A DNA stretch of 49,521 bases from an uncultured Bacilli bacterium (GTDB taxonomy: Bacteria > Bacillota_I > Bacilli_A > RF39 > UBA660), in assembly GCA_934096815.1 (NCBI GenBank), contig CAKOMY010000009.1, forward strand, positions 1 through 49,521, given 5' to 3'. The notes under the pieces are model-generated. The model was not told the DNA's origin, made no database searches, and saw only the letters and a program-made list of their open reading frames with translations. Each line of letters begins with the position of its first letter. Positions within the stretch are counted from its first letter, which is position 1. The position numbers and the translations under genes were made by a program. Positions 23,530 through 31,616 of the stretch are shown here, piece after piece.

Positions 23530-26500
23530 TCGTTTGACAATAATTCTCTAATATCTTTTTCTGATAAGCTAGACAAAATATCTTTATCTCTAATTTCACC
23601 ATCAATTAATTTTTCACTTAATTTAAGCTTCTTCTTTTGTAATTCCAATATCTTTTCTTCAATTGTTCCTTTAGCAACAATATGAATAACCTCTACAGTC
23701 TTAGTTTGACCAATCCTATGAGCTCTATCAGTAGCCTGATTTTCAGCTTGCGGATTCCACCATAAATCTAAATGAATAACAGTTGATGCACTAGCAAGAT
23801 TAAGTCCAGTTCCGCCAGCCTTAAGCATTATTAAGAATACAGCAGGATCTTTTTTTTCATTAAATTCATCAACCCTACGCATTCTTTCTTTACTTGCAAC
23901 TTCACCAGAAATTGTATAATAAGGAATATCTTCTTTTTCTAAATGTCCAATAACATCATTCATTGCATCCTTAAAAGAAGTAAACATTAAAATCTTATTC
24001 CCATTTGCAATATTTTCTTTAATAGCATATATCAAACTATCAATCTTATTAGATCCACCAGTATATTCTGGATAAACAATCTTTGGATCAATACAAATTT
24101 GTCTTAATTTAGTAAGAAGTGGCAAAATCAAGAACGCTGCTTTTTTCTCTCCACCTTGTTTTAATATATCATCAATTTCTTTTTTTACCTTTTCAAGTTC
24201 AGCAACATATATTTTCTTTTGTTCATCAGTAAGTTCAACAAAAATATTATTTTCCATCTTCTCAGGTAAATCTTTAGTAACATCCATTTTCTTTCTTCTT
24301 AAAATAAATGGTCTAATTTGTTTATTTAAATTATCTAAAAGCATATTCGCATTATCATCGAAATCAGTAATACGATATTTTGCTCTAAATTTTTCCGCAG
24401 TTGATAAATATCCCGGCATAATATAGTCAAAAATACTCCATAATTCTAAAGGACTATTCTCAAGTGGGGTACCAGTAAGCGCAAACTTAGTGCCAGCCTT
24501 AATTCCTTTAACAACTTTTGTAATACCAGCTACATAATTTTTAATGCTTTGTGCTTCATCTATAAACATTGTATGATAACTCTTATCTTTATATAAATCT
24601 TCATCTTCTCTTAATTGACCATAAGAAGTAATAAATACATTTTTATTTTCTTCAATTAATTTTTTTCTTAAGTTCTTAGTTCCTGAAACAATTGAAACCG
24701 GAATATTTTCCCCATACATTTCAAATTCATGTTTCCAATTATAAACTAAACTAGTAGGTACAACAATTAAAAATTTAGCATTTTTATCTTCTAATAAAAT
24801 CTGTTTAATATAATAAATAGTTTGAATTGTTTTACCAAGTCCCATTTCATCAGCAAGAATTCCACCGAATCCCGTTTTATGAATATTATAAAGCCACTTA
24901 ACACCGGTAACTTGATAATCTCTTAAAACCTTTAACTCATCTTCACTAATAGATAACTTTGCATCTTTAAACTCATAGAAATTCTTAATAAAATCATCAA
25001 ACAAATTATTCGTATTAACATTTTTAAACTTATTTTGTCTTAAACTATCTAAATATATTGCCCTATATTTTTGAATAGCGCCTCTACCATTAATAATCTC
25101 TTCATCAGTAAAATTCATCTCTTCAGTTAAATCTTCAAGTTCTTTTAAATTATCGTCTTCTAAATTAAGAATATCACCATTTTTAAGTCTAAAATACTTT
25201 TTCTTAGCTTTCATATTTTTAAATATATTAACAAGTTCATCACTATTAATATTATCTAAACTAAAATCATACTTAAATATATTATCAGATCCAATACCAA
25301 AAGAAGAAGATACATTAGTTTTCTTTCTAATTTTAATATTATTAAACTTTTCAGTAGTAAAGATTTTATAATCATTAGCAAGTTCTTCTAAACCATTTTC
25401 AATAAATTCAACTTCATCATTAACATCATTCATAGAAATACTTTTTTTATCGACTACAAATCCATAACTAGTAAGTTTAGCAATAACCTCATTTTCTTTT
25501 TCTACATCCCTAACAACAGCTTCGTTCTTATCAAAATATCCAACCTTATCATTTTTATAGTCAAATATAACCTTAGCTTTTATAGCATCTTTAGCAATAT
25601 CAAAATATAATTCAGTTTCACTTAAACTATTAATTCTTATATCTTCACTAGCGCTCTCATCAACAATTACATTATTTTTAATAATTTTAAGCAATCCATT
25701 TGAAAATACATTAAGTTCATTTTTATCAATTTTAATTTCTTCAAGTTCATTATCAACAATATCTTCTAAAACATTTCTTTCCTGTAAACTTAAATGATAC
25801 ACATCACCATTATAATAAACATATTCATAATCATCAGTTAATGGATAAATTCTATCATAATCAAACTTAATAACATAATTATCATTTTCCTTAAGAATAT
25901 ATGAATTTAATGGACTACCATCAATAATACTTTCAATAACATGATCACTAACTTTAAACTTAATCTTATTAGAATCTAAGAAATCTAGCATTCTCTTTAA
26001 AGCCCTAGTAGGTCCAATATTATTACAGTTAAGAACATAAATTTTAATTTCTTTAATTAATCTATCAGTTTGTTTAGAAAAAAAATTAAATTTTGGGTTA
26101 TAAGTAAATTCTTTACCAAATTTAAATTCACCATCTTGATTATCATATACTTGATAAAAACCACTAGAATGATTAAGCAAACTATACATTTTATTCATTC
26201 CAATAAATACTTTAAATTCAGTATTATATCTTTTATATCCCTCATAAGAATAACACTGTAAGTTAAAAGCAGGTTCAACAAATACTTCCTTTTTTACAAT
26301 CTTTTTATCAGTATCATCACTTTTATATCTATTTAAAAAATCTTTATATAACAAACTATCATCATACTTATCATCAAATAAATAATTAGCATAATTATAG
26401 TAAACTGCTCCTATATGATAACAACTCTTATTTTGTCTAAATAAATCACAATCACATGAACAACTATCAATATGATTATTTTTAATTCCAAATGCAACAT

Positions 26501-26708
26501 TAAAAGTTTTAAAATTAAAAGAATAATCCCTTAAACTAAATTCATAAAATTTAATTGTTTCTCCATTTATAACATCATTATATATTTTACCTTCATTAAT
26601 ATAATATCTAGCAAAATATTTTCCCTTAAGTAAATCATGTTCATTAGCGTATTTTTTAATCTCTTCTAAATGTAATTTATAACTATCAATTTCTTTTCTA
26701 AGTATCAT
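23517..26708 (-). CDS. SWIM-domain SNF2-family DNA-dependent ATPase
   Basis: A 1063-residue Swi2/Snf2 protein. A SWIM zinc finger (CSCDCDLF, then CYH) lies at residues 83-98, followed by a long central region of unassigned fold, then the helicase core. Motif I is ILADEMGLGKT, motif II is FIDEAQ, motif III ALTGTPLENSPLELWS. Motifs V-VI lie in LKAGGTGLNLASASTVIHLD and QATDRAHRIGQ. This arrangement is common in bacterial SNF2 proteins; they are thought to remodel nucleoprotein or RNA polymerase complexes (compare RapA) but the role here is unknown. AAGGAG six bases before ATG 26708 decides the start over ATG 26741. No defence gene is adjacent. Confidence 0.93.
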   Translation of the reverse strand: MILRKEIDSYKLHLEEIKKYANEHDLLKGKYFARYYINEGKIYNDVINGETIKFYEFSLRDYSFNFKTFNVAFGIKNNHIDSCSCDCDLFRQNKSCYHIGAVYYNYANYLFDDKYDDSLLYKDFLNRYKSDDTDKKIVKKEVFVEPAFNLQCYSYEGYKRYNTEFKVFIGMNKMYSLLNHSSGFYQVYDNQDGEFKFGKEFTYNPKFNFFSKQTDRLIKEIKIYVLNCNNIGPTRALKRMLDFLDSNKIKFKVSDHVIESIIDGSPLNSYILKENDNYVIKFDYDRIYPLTDDYEYVYYNGDVYHLSLQERNVLEDIVDNELEEIKIDKNELNVFSNGLLKIIKNNVIVDESASEDIRINSLSETELYFDIAKDAIKAKVIFDYKNDKVGYFDKNEAVVRDVEKENEVIAKLTSYGFVVDKKSISMNDVNDEVEFIENGLEELANDYKIFTTEKFNNIKIRKKTNVSSSFGIGSDNIFKYDFSLDNINSDELVNIFKNMKAKKKYFRLKNGDILNLEDDNLKELEDLTEEMNFTDEEIINGRGAIQKYRAIYLDSLRQNKFKNVNTNNLFDDFIKNFYEFKDAKLSISEDELKVLRDYQVTGVKWLYNIHKTGFGGILADEMGLGKTIQTIYYIKQILLEDKNAKFLIVVPTSLVYNWKHEFEMYGENIPVSIVSGTKNLRKKLIEENKNVFITSYGQLREDEDLYKDKSYHTMFIDEAQSIKNYVAGITKVVKGIKAGTKFALTGTPLENSPLELWSIFDYIMPGYLSTAEKFRAKYRITDFDDNANMLLDNLNKQIRPFILRRKKMDVTKDLPEKMENNIFVELTDEQKKIYVAELEKVKKEIDDILKQGGEKKAAFLILPLLTKLRQICIDPKIVYPEYTGGSNKIDSLIYAIKENIANGNKILMFTSFKDAMNDVIGHLEKEDIPYYTISGEVASKERMRRVDEFNEKKDPAVFLIMLKAGGTGLNLASASTVIHLDLWWNPQAENQATDRAHRIGQTKTVEVIHIVAKGTIEEKILELQKKKLKLSEKLIDGEIRDKDILSSLSEKDIRELLSNENKD

Positions 26709-26778
26709 GGCAACTCCTTTACTAATTAGAATATTATACAATATATTCTAAAAAATATCTATTAAATTTAAAGGAAAA

Positions 26779-26787
26779 TGCTATAAT
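26779..26787 (+). promoter_or_regulatory. Extended -10 promoter of the thioredoxin-reductase-like gene
   Basis: TGCTATAAT, a perfect extended -10, 25 bases before the ATG. Confidence 0.65.
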
Positions 26788-26811
26788 ATAGAAGAAAGGA
26801 CTGATTAACTA

Positions 26812-27696
26812 ATGTATGATTTAATTATTATCGGTTTAGGACCAGCTGGAATAAATGCCTGTATTTATGCTAAAAGAAGTAATTTAAACATTTTGGTGTT
26901 TGAAAAGAACATGCCAGGAGGAACTCTTCATACTATTAAACATGTTGATAACTATCTAGGATATAACAATGTTGATGGTACTGAACTTGCCATGCTATTT
27001 TATAAACAATTTAAAGAATTAAAAGTTCCTATGAAGAATGAAGAAGTAATTAAAGTAGAATTAAATGGTAATAAAAAAATAGTAAAAACAAATAATGGAA
27101 CATATGAAGCTAAAGCTGTAATTATTGCAACTGGTAGAGGAAAACAAAAATTAGGTCTTGATAATGAAAATATTAATGGAGTATCAACTTGTGCAGTCTG
27201 TGATGGTGCATTATATAAAGACAAAACTGTCGCTATTTATGGTAACAATCCTTTAATGTTAGAAGATATTTTATATTTATCAAATATTGTCAAAAAACTT
27301 TATATAATAACTTCTAAAGACAAATTACTAGGTAATAGTGAATTATTAGATAAAGTTACTAAATTAAAAAATATAGAATTATTATTTAACCAAAATATCA
27401 AAAAAATAAATGGAAAAGATAAAATAGAATCTATTGAATTAAACGATAAAACCTTAACAATAGATGGATTATTTATTAATAATGAATATGGTCCAATTAC
27501 TTCATTTGTTAAAGATTTAGGGATAACTAATGAAAAAGGTTATATAATTGCTGACGATAATGGAAAAACTAAAATAGATGGTATATATGTCTGCGGTGAT
27601 AGTAAGGAAAAAACATTGTATCAAATAATTACAGCCGCTTCTGAAGGAGCACTTGCTGCAACTGATGCATATAAATACATAAAAAATTATAAATAG
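26812..27696 (+). CDS. Thioredoxin-reductase-like flavoprotein with altered NAD(P)H site
   Basis: The 294-residue protein has the FAD motif GLGPAG at residues 8-13, a redox pair CAVC at 127-130 and the C-terminal FAD segment GIYVCGDSKEKTLYQIITAA. The second nucleotide-binding site is abnormal. The usual GGGDSA turn reads GNNPLM (144-149) and no HRR-type NADPH phosphate clamp follows (YIITSKDK instead). Such loss is known in ferredoxin-linked flavin thioredoxin reductases of anaerobes, so the electron donor may not be NADPH. An alternative is NADH use. The gene is preceded by TGCTATAAT and AAAGGA. Confidence 0.88.
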   Translation: MYDLIIIGLGPAGINACIYAKRSNLNILVFEKNMPGGTLHTIKHVDNYLGYNNVDGTELAMLFYKQFKELKVPMKNEEVIKVELNGNKKIVKTNNGTYEAKAVIIATGRGKQKLGLDNENINGVSTCAVCDGALYKDKTVAIYGNNPLMLEDILYLSNIVKKLYIITSKDKLLGNSELLDKVTKLKNIELLFNQNIKKINGKDKIESIELNDKTLTIDGLFINNEYGPITSFVKDLGITNEKGYIIADDNGKTKIDGIYVCGDSKEKTLYQIITAASEGALAATDAYKYIKNYK

Positions 27697-27721
27697 GTGT
27701 CATTAAACATCTATTTTCTTT

Positions 27722-27751
27722 GCACTAATTTAAGATTTGTTACATAAACTA
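27722..27751 (+). promoter_or_regulatory. Sigma-K/sigma-E-like promoter of the collagen-like gene
   Basis: GCAC at 27722-27725, a 17-base gap and CATAAACTA at 27743-27751. This matches the mother-cell sporulation consensus (AC in the -35; CATAnnnTA in the -10). No good sigma-A promoter is seen in the same interval. Confidence 0.55.
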
Positions 27752-27762
27752 TAAAGGAAAGG

Positions 27763-28611
27763 ATGTATTTATTCATGAATGGATGCAATGACGGATGTAC
27801 TTATACATTTTGTGCGCCACCAGGGCCTACTGGTCCAACTGGACCTAGAGGCCCACAAGGGATTCAAGGTGTACAAGGTATCCAAGGTATGCAAGGTCCA
27901 ACCGGTCCACAAGGAATTCAGGGACCAGCTGGTGTAGCCGGACCACAAGGAGTAACTGGACCTACTGGAGCAACAGGAGCAACCGGACCAACAGGTCCAC
28001 AAGGAATTCAAGGTCCAACTGGTATAGCCGGAACTCAAGGAGTAACTGGACCAACCGGAGCAACAGGAGCAACCGGTCCACAAGGAATTCAAGGTCCAAC
28101 AGGAGTAGCCGGACCACAAGGTATAACAGGACCAACCGGAGCAACCGGACCACAAGGAATTCAGGGACCAGCTGGTGAAGCCGGAACACAAGGTGTAACA
28201 GGACCTACTGGACCAACTGGAGCAACTGGACCACAAGGAATTCAGGGGCCAGCTGGTGAAGCCGGAACACAAGGTGTAACTGGTCCAACCGGAGCAACCG
28301 GTCCACAAGGAATTCAGGGACCAGCCGGTGTAGCAGGAACTCAAGGAGAAACAGGCCCAACCGGACCAACCGGACCAACCGGTCCTACTGGTACAGCTGG
28401 TGAAACTCCAGTATTTACAATAGGTAGTGTTACAACAGGTGCCCCAGGAACAAATGCTGAAGTAACAATTTCAGGTACAGCTCCAAACTATACATTAAAC
28501 TTTACAATTCCACAAGGACCAACTGGACCACAAGGAGTAGCAGGAACTGAAGGAGCAACTGGGCCAACCGGACCAACAGGACCAACCGGACCAACCGGAG
28601 CAAGTGCGTAA
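27763..28611 (+). CDS. Collagen-like (Gly-X-Y) repeat protein, BclA-like
   Basis: The 282-residue protein has a short Cys-containing N-terminus (CNDGCTYTFC), 65 uninterrupted Gly-X-Y triplets at residues 21-215, a 36-residue non-collagen insert (PVFTIGSVTTG to NFTIPQ) and ten more triplets before the stop. The triplets are mostly GPT, GAT, GPQ and GIQ, as in BclA-type exosporium filaments. It should form a trimeric fibre on the spore or cell surface. The C-terminal globular head of BclA is absent. The gene is much more GC-rich than its neighbours because of Gly, Pro and Ala codons. ATG 27763 and ATG 27775 are both possible. Confidence 0.9.
   Translation: MYLFMNGCNDGCTYTFCAPPGPTGPTGPRGPQGIQGVQGIQGMQGPTGPQGIQGPAGVAGPQGVTGPTGATGATGPTGPQGIQGPTGIAGTQGVTGPTGATGATGPQGIQGPTGVAGPQGITGPTGATGPQGIQGPAGEAGTQGVTGPTGPTGATGPQGIQGPAGEAGTQGVTGPTGATGPQGIQGPAGVAGTQGETGPTGPTGPTGPTGTAGETPVFTIGSVTTGAPGTNAEVTISGTAPNYTLNFTIPQGPTGPQGVAGTEGATGPTGPTGPTGPTGASA
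27823..28407 (+). repeat. Collagen-type coding repeat
   Basis: 65 Gly-X-Y codon triplets, with longer units such as CCACAAGGAATTCAGGGACC recurring. The array may change length by slippage or recombination. Confidence 0.9.
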
Positions 28612-28615
28612 GATT

Positions 28616-28657
28616 AAAAGAGAAAAATATTCATAAAAATGATTATCTTTCTCTTTT
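28616..28657 (+). terminator. Terminator of the collagen-like gene
   Basis: Stem AAAGAGAAA (28617-28625) with TTTCTCTTT (28648-28656), a 22-base loop and a T run. Confidence 0.75.
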
Positions 28658-28747
28658 TTAGTAAAAAAGTTAAAAAAATGCAACATAATAAGTATTTAAT
28701 TAATATTTAACACATGCTATTATGAATATAGGAGTTGATATATTTTT

Positions 28748-29066
28748 ATAAAAATAACTTATGTGACTGGAAATTGGTAAAAATTAATGAGTGCCAAAAC
28801 ATATTGGAACCACTAGGAGTTGAAGTTGAGAATATTAAAATGGAAACTACTGAATTCAAGCAGACAAAGTAAGAGGAAGTTGCAATACATTCAGCAAAAG
28901 AAGCAAGTGATAAATTAAAATGTATAGTATTAAAAAAAGATACTGGATTATATGTAGAAGCACTAAATGGTTTTCTCGCACCATACACTCATTATGTAGA
29001 TGCCGTGTTTGGAATACAGATGCATATACAGAATTAGTTAATTATCTAAAAAATAAAAAAGATTAA
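28748..29066 (+). pseudogene. Decayed Ham1/RdgB-type XTP/dITP diphosphatase gene
   Basis: Joined across frames, the translation reads KITYVTGNW, KLMSAK, ILEPLGVEVENIKMETTEF, EEVAIHSAKEASDKL, LKKDTGLYVEALNGF, APYTHYVDAVFG and a terminal TELVNYLKNKKD. This is the order of the Ham1 family (TGN-K motif, then DTGL-V-AL-G-PG-Y). The gene is dead. The start position is ATA (28748), there are in-frame stops after GNW and after FKQTK, a frameshift near 28795, and the C-terminal half is largely deleted (319 bases instead of about 570). Upstream it keeps a TGCTATTAT -10 and GGAG. It would have removed deaminated purine nucleotides from the pool. Confidence 0.8.
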
Positions 29067-29118
29067 AAAATATATTAACAAAATTAAAAATTATTTCTCG
29101 TTAGTGAGGTGAAATTAT

Positions 29119-29454
29119 ATGTTACATAAAATGAAATTACAAAATGGACCATTTAATTCTATTAAAAATGGTAAAAAAACAATTGAATTAAGACTCCATG
29201 ATGAAAAAAGACAAAAAGTTAAAATAAGAGATAAAATTGAATTTACAAACATTTTAAACAATGAAAAAATATTAACAGAAGTAATAAATCTTCATAAATA
29301 TAAAACATTTGAAGAACTATATAAACATTTTGATAAAGAATCTTTAGGATATAATAAAGATGATATCGCAAACCCCAAAGATATGGAAAAATATTATTCT
29401 ATAGAAGAACAAAATAAATATGGAGTTCTAGGAATAGAAATAAAAATTAAATAA
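29119..29454 (+). CDS. ASCH-domain protein
   Basis: The 111-residue protein reads HKMKLQNGPFNSIKNGKKTIELR near the start (the ASCH GxKxxExR motif) and KVKIRDKIEFTN after it, then a helix and YGVLGIEIKI at the end. ASCH proteins have a PUA-like beta barrel and are thought to bind RNA or modified nucleotides; some hydrolyse N4-acetylcytidine. Which role applies cannot be told. GAGGTGA precedes the ATG. The neighbour upstream is the dead nucleotide-cleaning gene. Confidence 0.85.
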   Translation: MLHKMKLQNGPFNSIKNGKKTIELRLHDEKRQKVKIRDKIEFTNILNNEKILTEVINLHKYKTFEELYKHFDKESLGYNKDDIANPKDMEKYYSIEEQNKYGVLGIEIKIK

Positions 29455-29509
29455 TTTTAATTGTCAAAGATTTAAACAATTAAAAAGAGAAAACCTTATT
29501 ATAAAATGT

Positions 29510-29560
29510 AACCTATAAAGTGGACTCTTAAAAAAAGAGAGACCTACTTTATAGGTTTTT
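29510..29560. terminator. Bidirectional terminator between the ASCH gene and the unknown membrane protein
   Basis: Perfect twelve-base-pair stem AACCTATAAAGT (29510-29521) with ACTTTATAGGTT (29546-29557). The loop holds a smaller CTCTT/AGAG helix. T-rich on the plus side. Confidence 0.75.
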
Positions 29561-29561
29561 A

Positions 29562-30062
29562 TTATCTAAGAATTTTCTCTTTTATTTTATTTTCAAATTT
29601 AGGAATTAAAACCCCCTCATCCGTATTATTTAAATCAACATCCCTACTATTCTCAGGATAAATATTTAAATAATAAGCAAGATTATGAACTATCCATTCA
29701 TATTCCATTGATAAAATACTTCTTTTCCACTTAGAAGGGTATTGTTTTTCGTATTCCTTTAAAATCTTTAATATTTCTTTTATTTCCTCTAAAGACTTAA
29801 TTTTATAAGAGTTATATACAATCATATTTGGATCATCATCATATCTACTATCAATTACATAAATATTATCATCACAGCAAACACTATCTTTATCGTCAAC
29901 AATAAAAATATTTTTATCATCTAAACACGCAAAATAACTATTTCCACATTTATCGTATTCTTCATTATAATTAACTTTAATATTTCTTCTAGAATTAAGC
30001 TTAAAAATAATAAAACTATAAATAACAAGTAATGCAAAAGATTTTTTTCGCCTATTATTCAA
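29562..30062 (-). CDS. Unknown protein with one N-terminal membrane helix
   Basis: About 166 residues. A basic start (NNRRKK) is followed by one membrane helix (SFALLVIYSFIIFKL) and then a soluble acidic domain with YFACLDDKNIFIVDDKDS, MEYEWIVHNLAYYL and SRDVDLNN. I do not recognise the family; the Trp-His-Asn and DVDLN pieces look like conserved active-site or fold elements. The start is uncertain: TTG 30062 has GGTGAT upstream, while ATG 30083 would overlap nothing but has no visible site. It is divergent from the glycosyltransferase gene and may share its control region. Confidence 0.6.
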   Translation of the reverse strand: MNNRRKKSFALLVIYSFIIFKLNSRRNIKVNYNEEYDKCGNSYFACLDDKNIFIVDDKDSVCCDDNIYVIDSRYDDDPNMIVYNSYKIKSLEEIKEILKILKEYEKQYPSKWKRSILSMEYEWIVHNLAYYLNIYPENSRDVDLNNTDEGVLIPKFENKIKEKILR

Positions 30063-30139
30063 AAAGATCACCATCCAAAGCAATTAATAAACTAACACAT
30101 TTTTTTGATTTAAACAACATAAAATTAATAGGTGATAAA

Positions 30140-31204
30140 TTGAAAATTTGTGTATATGCTATAAGCAAAAATGAATCTAAATTTGTAGATCGTTGGTATG
30201 AATCTATGAAAGAAGCTGATGAAATATACGTTCTTGATACTGGTTCAACTGACGATACTGTTGAAAAATTAAAAAAACATAACATTAAAGTAACTACCAA
30301 AATAATAGCCCCCTGGCGTTTCGATGTTGCTAGAAACGAATCGTTAAAATTAGTTCCTGAAGATGCTGATTTGTGTGTATGTACTGATTTAGATGAAGTA
30401 TTTGATAAAGGTTGGCGAAAAAAATTAGAACAAGCAAAAAACTATAATCTAGTAAAATATAACTATATATGGTCATTTGATAAAAACAACAATCCCTCTG
30501 TAAATTTCTTTTATGAAAAAATTCATAGTCGTCATGGCTATAAATGGGTTAATCCAGTTCATGAAGTTTTAGAGTGTTCCCTAAAAAACCCTAAAACCAT
30601 TTTAATAGAAGACATAGTATTAAAACATTATCCAGATAGTACCAAATCGCGAAGTTCTTATTTGCCATTACTTGAACTTTCAGTTAAAGAAAATCCTAAA
30701 AATGATCGTAACTATCACTATTTAGGAAGAGAATATATGTTTTATGGAAAATACAAAGAAGCAATTAAAACCTTAAAACATCATCTTAAAATGAAAAATG
30801 CGACTTGGCGTGATGAGAGATGCGCATCTATGCGTTTCATATCAAGATCATATTATAATTTAAAAGATTACAAAGAAGCCTTAAAATACGCTATAATGAG
30901 TATTAGTGAAGCACCATATTTAAGAGAAGGATATTATGAAACAGGACTAATATATTATCATCTAAATGAATATAATAAAGCTAAGTTATATCTTTTACTC
31001 GCATTGCAAATTAAATCAAATCCAAAGACATATATTAATGATCCGGCTTGTTACAATGGAACAATTGAAGATCTTTTAACAATTTGTGAATATAATCTAA
31101 AAAATTATAAAGAAGCCTATATTTATGTAAATAAAGCTTTAAAATATAATCCAAGTGAACCAAGACTACTACGTAATAAAGAACTAATTGAAAAATTAAT
31201 ATAA
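30140..31204 (+). CDS. Family 2 glycosyltransferase with TPR repeats
   Basis: The 354-residue protein begins KICVYAISKNESKFVDRW, then EADEIYVLDTGSTDDTV and CVCTDLDEVFDKGW, the GT-A fold with its DXD-type metal site (DLDE). The C-terminal 160 residues contain TPR-like helices (YHYLGREYMFYGKYKEAIKT, YYETGLIYYHLNEYNKAKLY). There is no membrane segment, so it acts in the cytoplasm, possibly on a protein such as a SunS-type target. TTG 30140, preceded by AGGTGAT, is chosen because homology begins there; the longer frame from 30032 would run into the divergent gene. Confidence 0.85.
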   Translation: MKICVYAISKNESKFVDRWYESMKEADEIYVLDTGSTDDTVEKLKKHNIKVTTKIIAPWRFDVARNESLKLVPEDADLCVCTDLDEVFDKGWRKKLEQAKNYNLVKYNYIWSFDKNNNPSVNFFYEKIHSRHGYKWVNPVHEVLECSLKNPKTILIEDIVLKHYPDSTKSRSSYLPLLELSVKENPKNDRNYHYLGREYMFYGKYKEAIKTLKHHLKMKNATWRDERCASMRFISRSYYNLKDYKEALKYAIMSISEAPYLREGYYETGLIYYHLNEYNKAKLYLLLALQIKSNPKTYINDPACYNGTIEDLLTICEYNLKNYKEAYIYVNKALKYNPSEPRLLRNKELIEKLI

Positions 31205-31235
31205 GAATTATTTCCAATTAATTCTTTTTCTTTTT
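31205..31235 (+). terminator. Weak terminator after the glycosyltransferase
   Basis: Stem GAATTA (31205-31210) with TAATTC (31219-31224) followed by two T runs. Confidence 0.5.
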
Positions 31236-31244
31236 AATTAAATA

Positions 31245-31253
31245 TGCTATATT
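31245..31253 (+). promoter_or_regulatory. Extended -10 promoter before mrnC
   Basis: TGCTATATT. The predicted transcript start, near 31260, falls on the GTGAT that appears to be the ribosome binding site of mrnC, giving an ultra-short leader. Confidence 0.55.
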
Positions 31254-31268
31254 ATAACCGTGATGTTT

Positions 31269-31616
31269 ATGGAATATTTAATCCTTGCATACTTAGGAGA
31301 CGCTGTATATGAACTTATAGTTCGTAATCATTTAATTAATAAAGGAATAAAAAATGTTAATGACCTTCAAACTGAAAGTCTTAATTTCGTAAGTGCTAAA
31401 AGTCAACGAAAACTTTTAGAAAAATTAGAACAAGAAAATATCTTAACAGAAGCTGAATTAGATATTGTAAAAAAAGGTCGTAATGCCAAAATGCATCGAA
31501 GTAAAAATAATGATATAGTAACTTATCATAAAGCCACTGGTTTTGAATGTTTAATAGGTTATTTATATCAAAATGATAAAAATAGATTAAATGAAATAAT
31601 GGAGAAGATTTTATGA
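31269..31616 (+). CDS. mrnC: Mini-ribonuclease III
   Basis: MrnC matures 23S rRNA as a dimer. The 115-residue protein has LAYLGDAVYELIVRNHL (the RNase III signature with its catalytic Asp), FVSAKSQRKLLEKL and KKGRNAKMHRSKNND, as in Bacillus MrnC, and lacks a dsRNA-binding domain. ATG 31269, four bases after GTGAT, is preferred; GTG 31260 or ATG 31263 would also be in frame. It overlaps rlmB by four bases. In Bacillus it follows cysS, which here lies 25 kb away. Confidence 0.92.
   Translation: MEYLILAYLGDAVYELIVRNHLINKGIKNVNDLQTESLNFVSAKSQRKLLEKLEQENILTEAELDIVKKGRNAKMHRSKNNDIVTYHKATGFECLIGYLYQNDKNRLNEIMEKIL

Noticed and set aside
23517..26708. SNF2 protein as part of a phage-defence system
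   Set aside because: No methylase, nuclease or other defence gene is adjacent; stand-alone SWIM/SNF2 genes are common in Firmicutes.
27769..28344. Long open frames on the strand opposite the collagen-like gene, rich in Ser, Trp, Cys and Leu
   Set aside because: They are mirror frames of the Gly-X-Y repeat; the composition follows from GGN and CCN codons, and there are no ribosome binding sites.
27823..28407. CRISPR-like repeats in the collagen-like region
   Set aside because: The repeats keep the reading frame and a Gly every third codon; there are no unique spacers or cas genes.
28746..28988. 80-codon minus-strand frame over the decayed Ham1-type gene
   Set aside because: The plus strand carries recognisable Ham1 motifs in broken frames; the minus frame has no motif or site.
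30032..30139. Longer N-terminus for the TPR glycosyltransferase
   Set aside because: The extra residues lack family similarity and overlap the divergent gene; AGGTGAT before TTG 30140 gives a better start.
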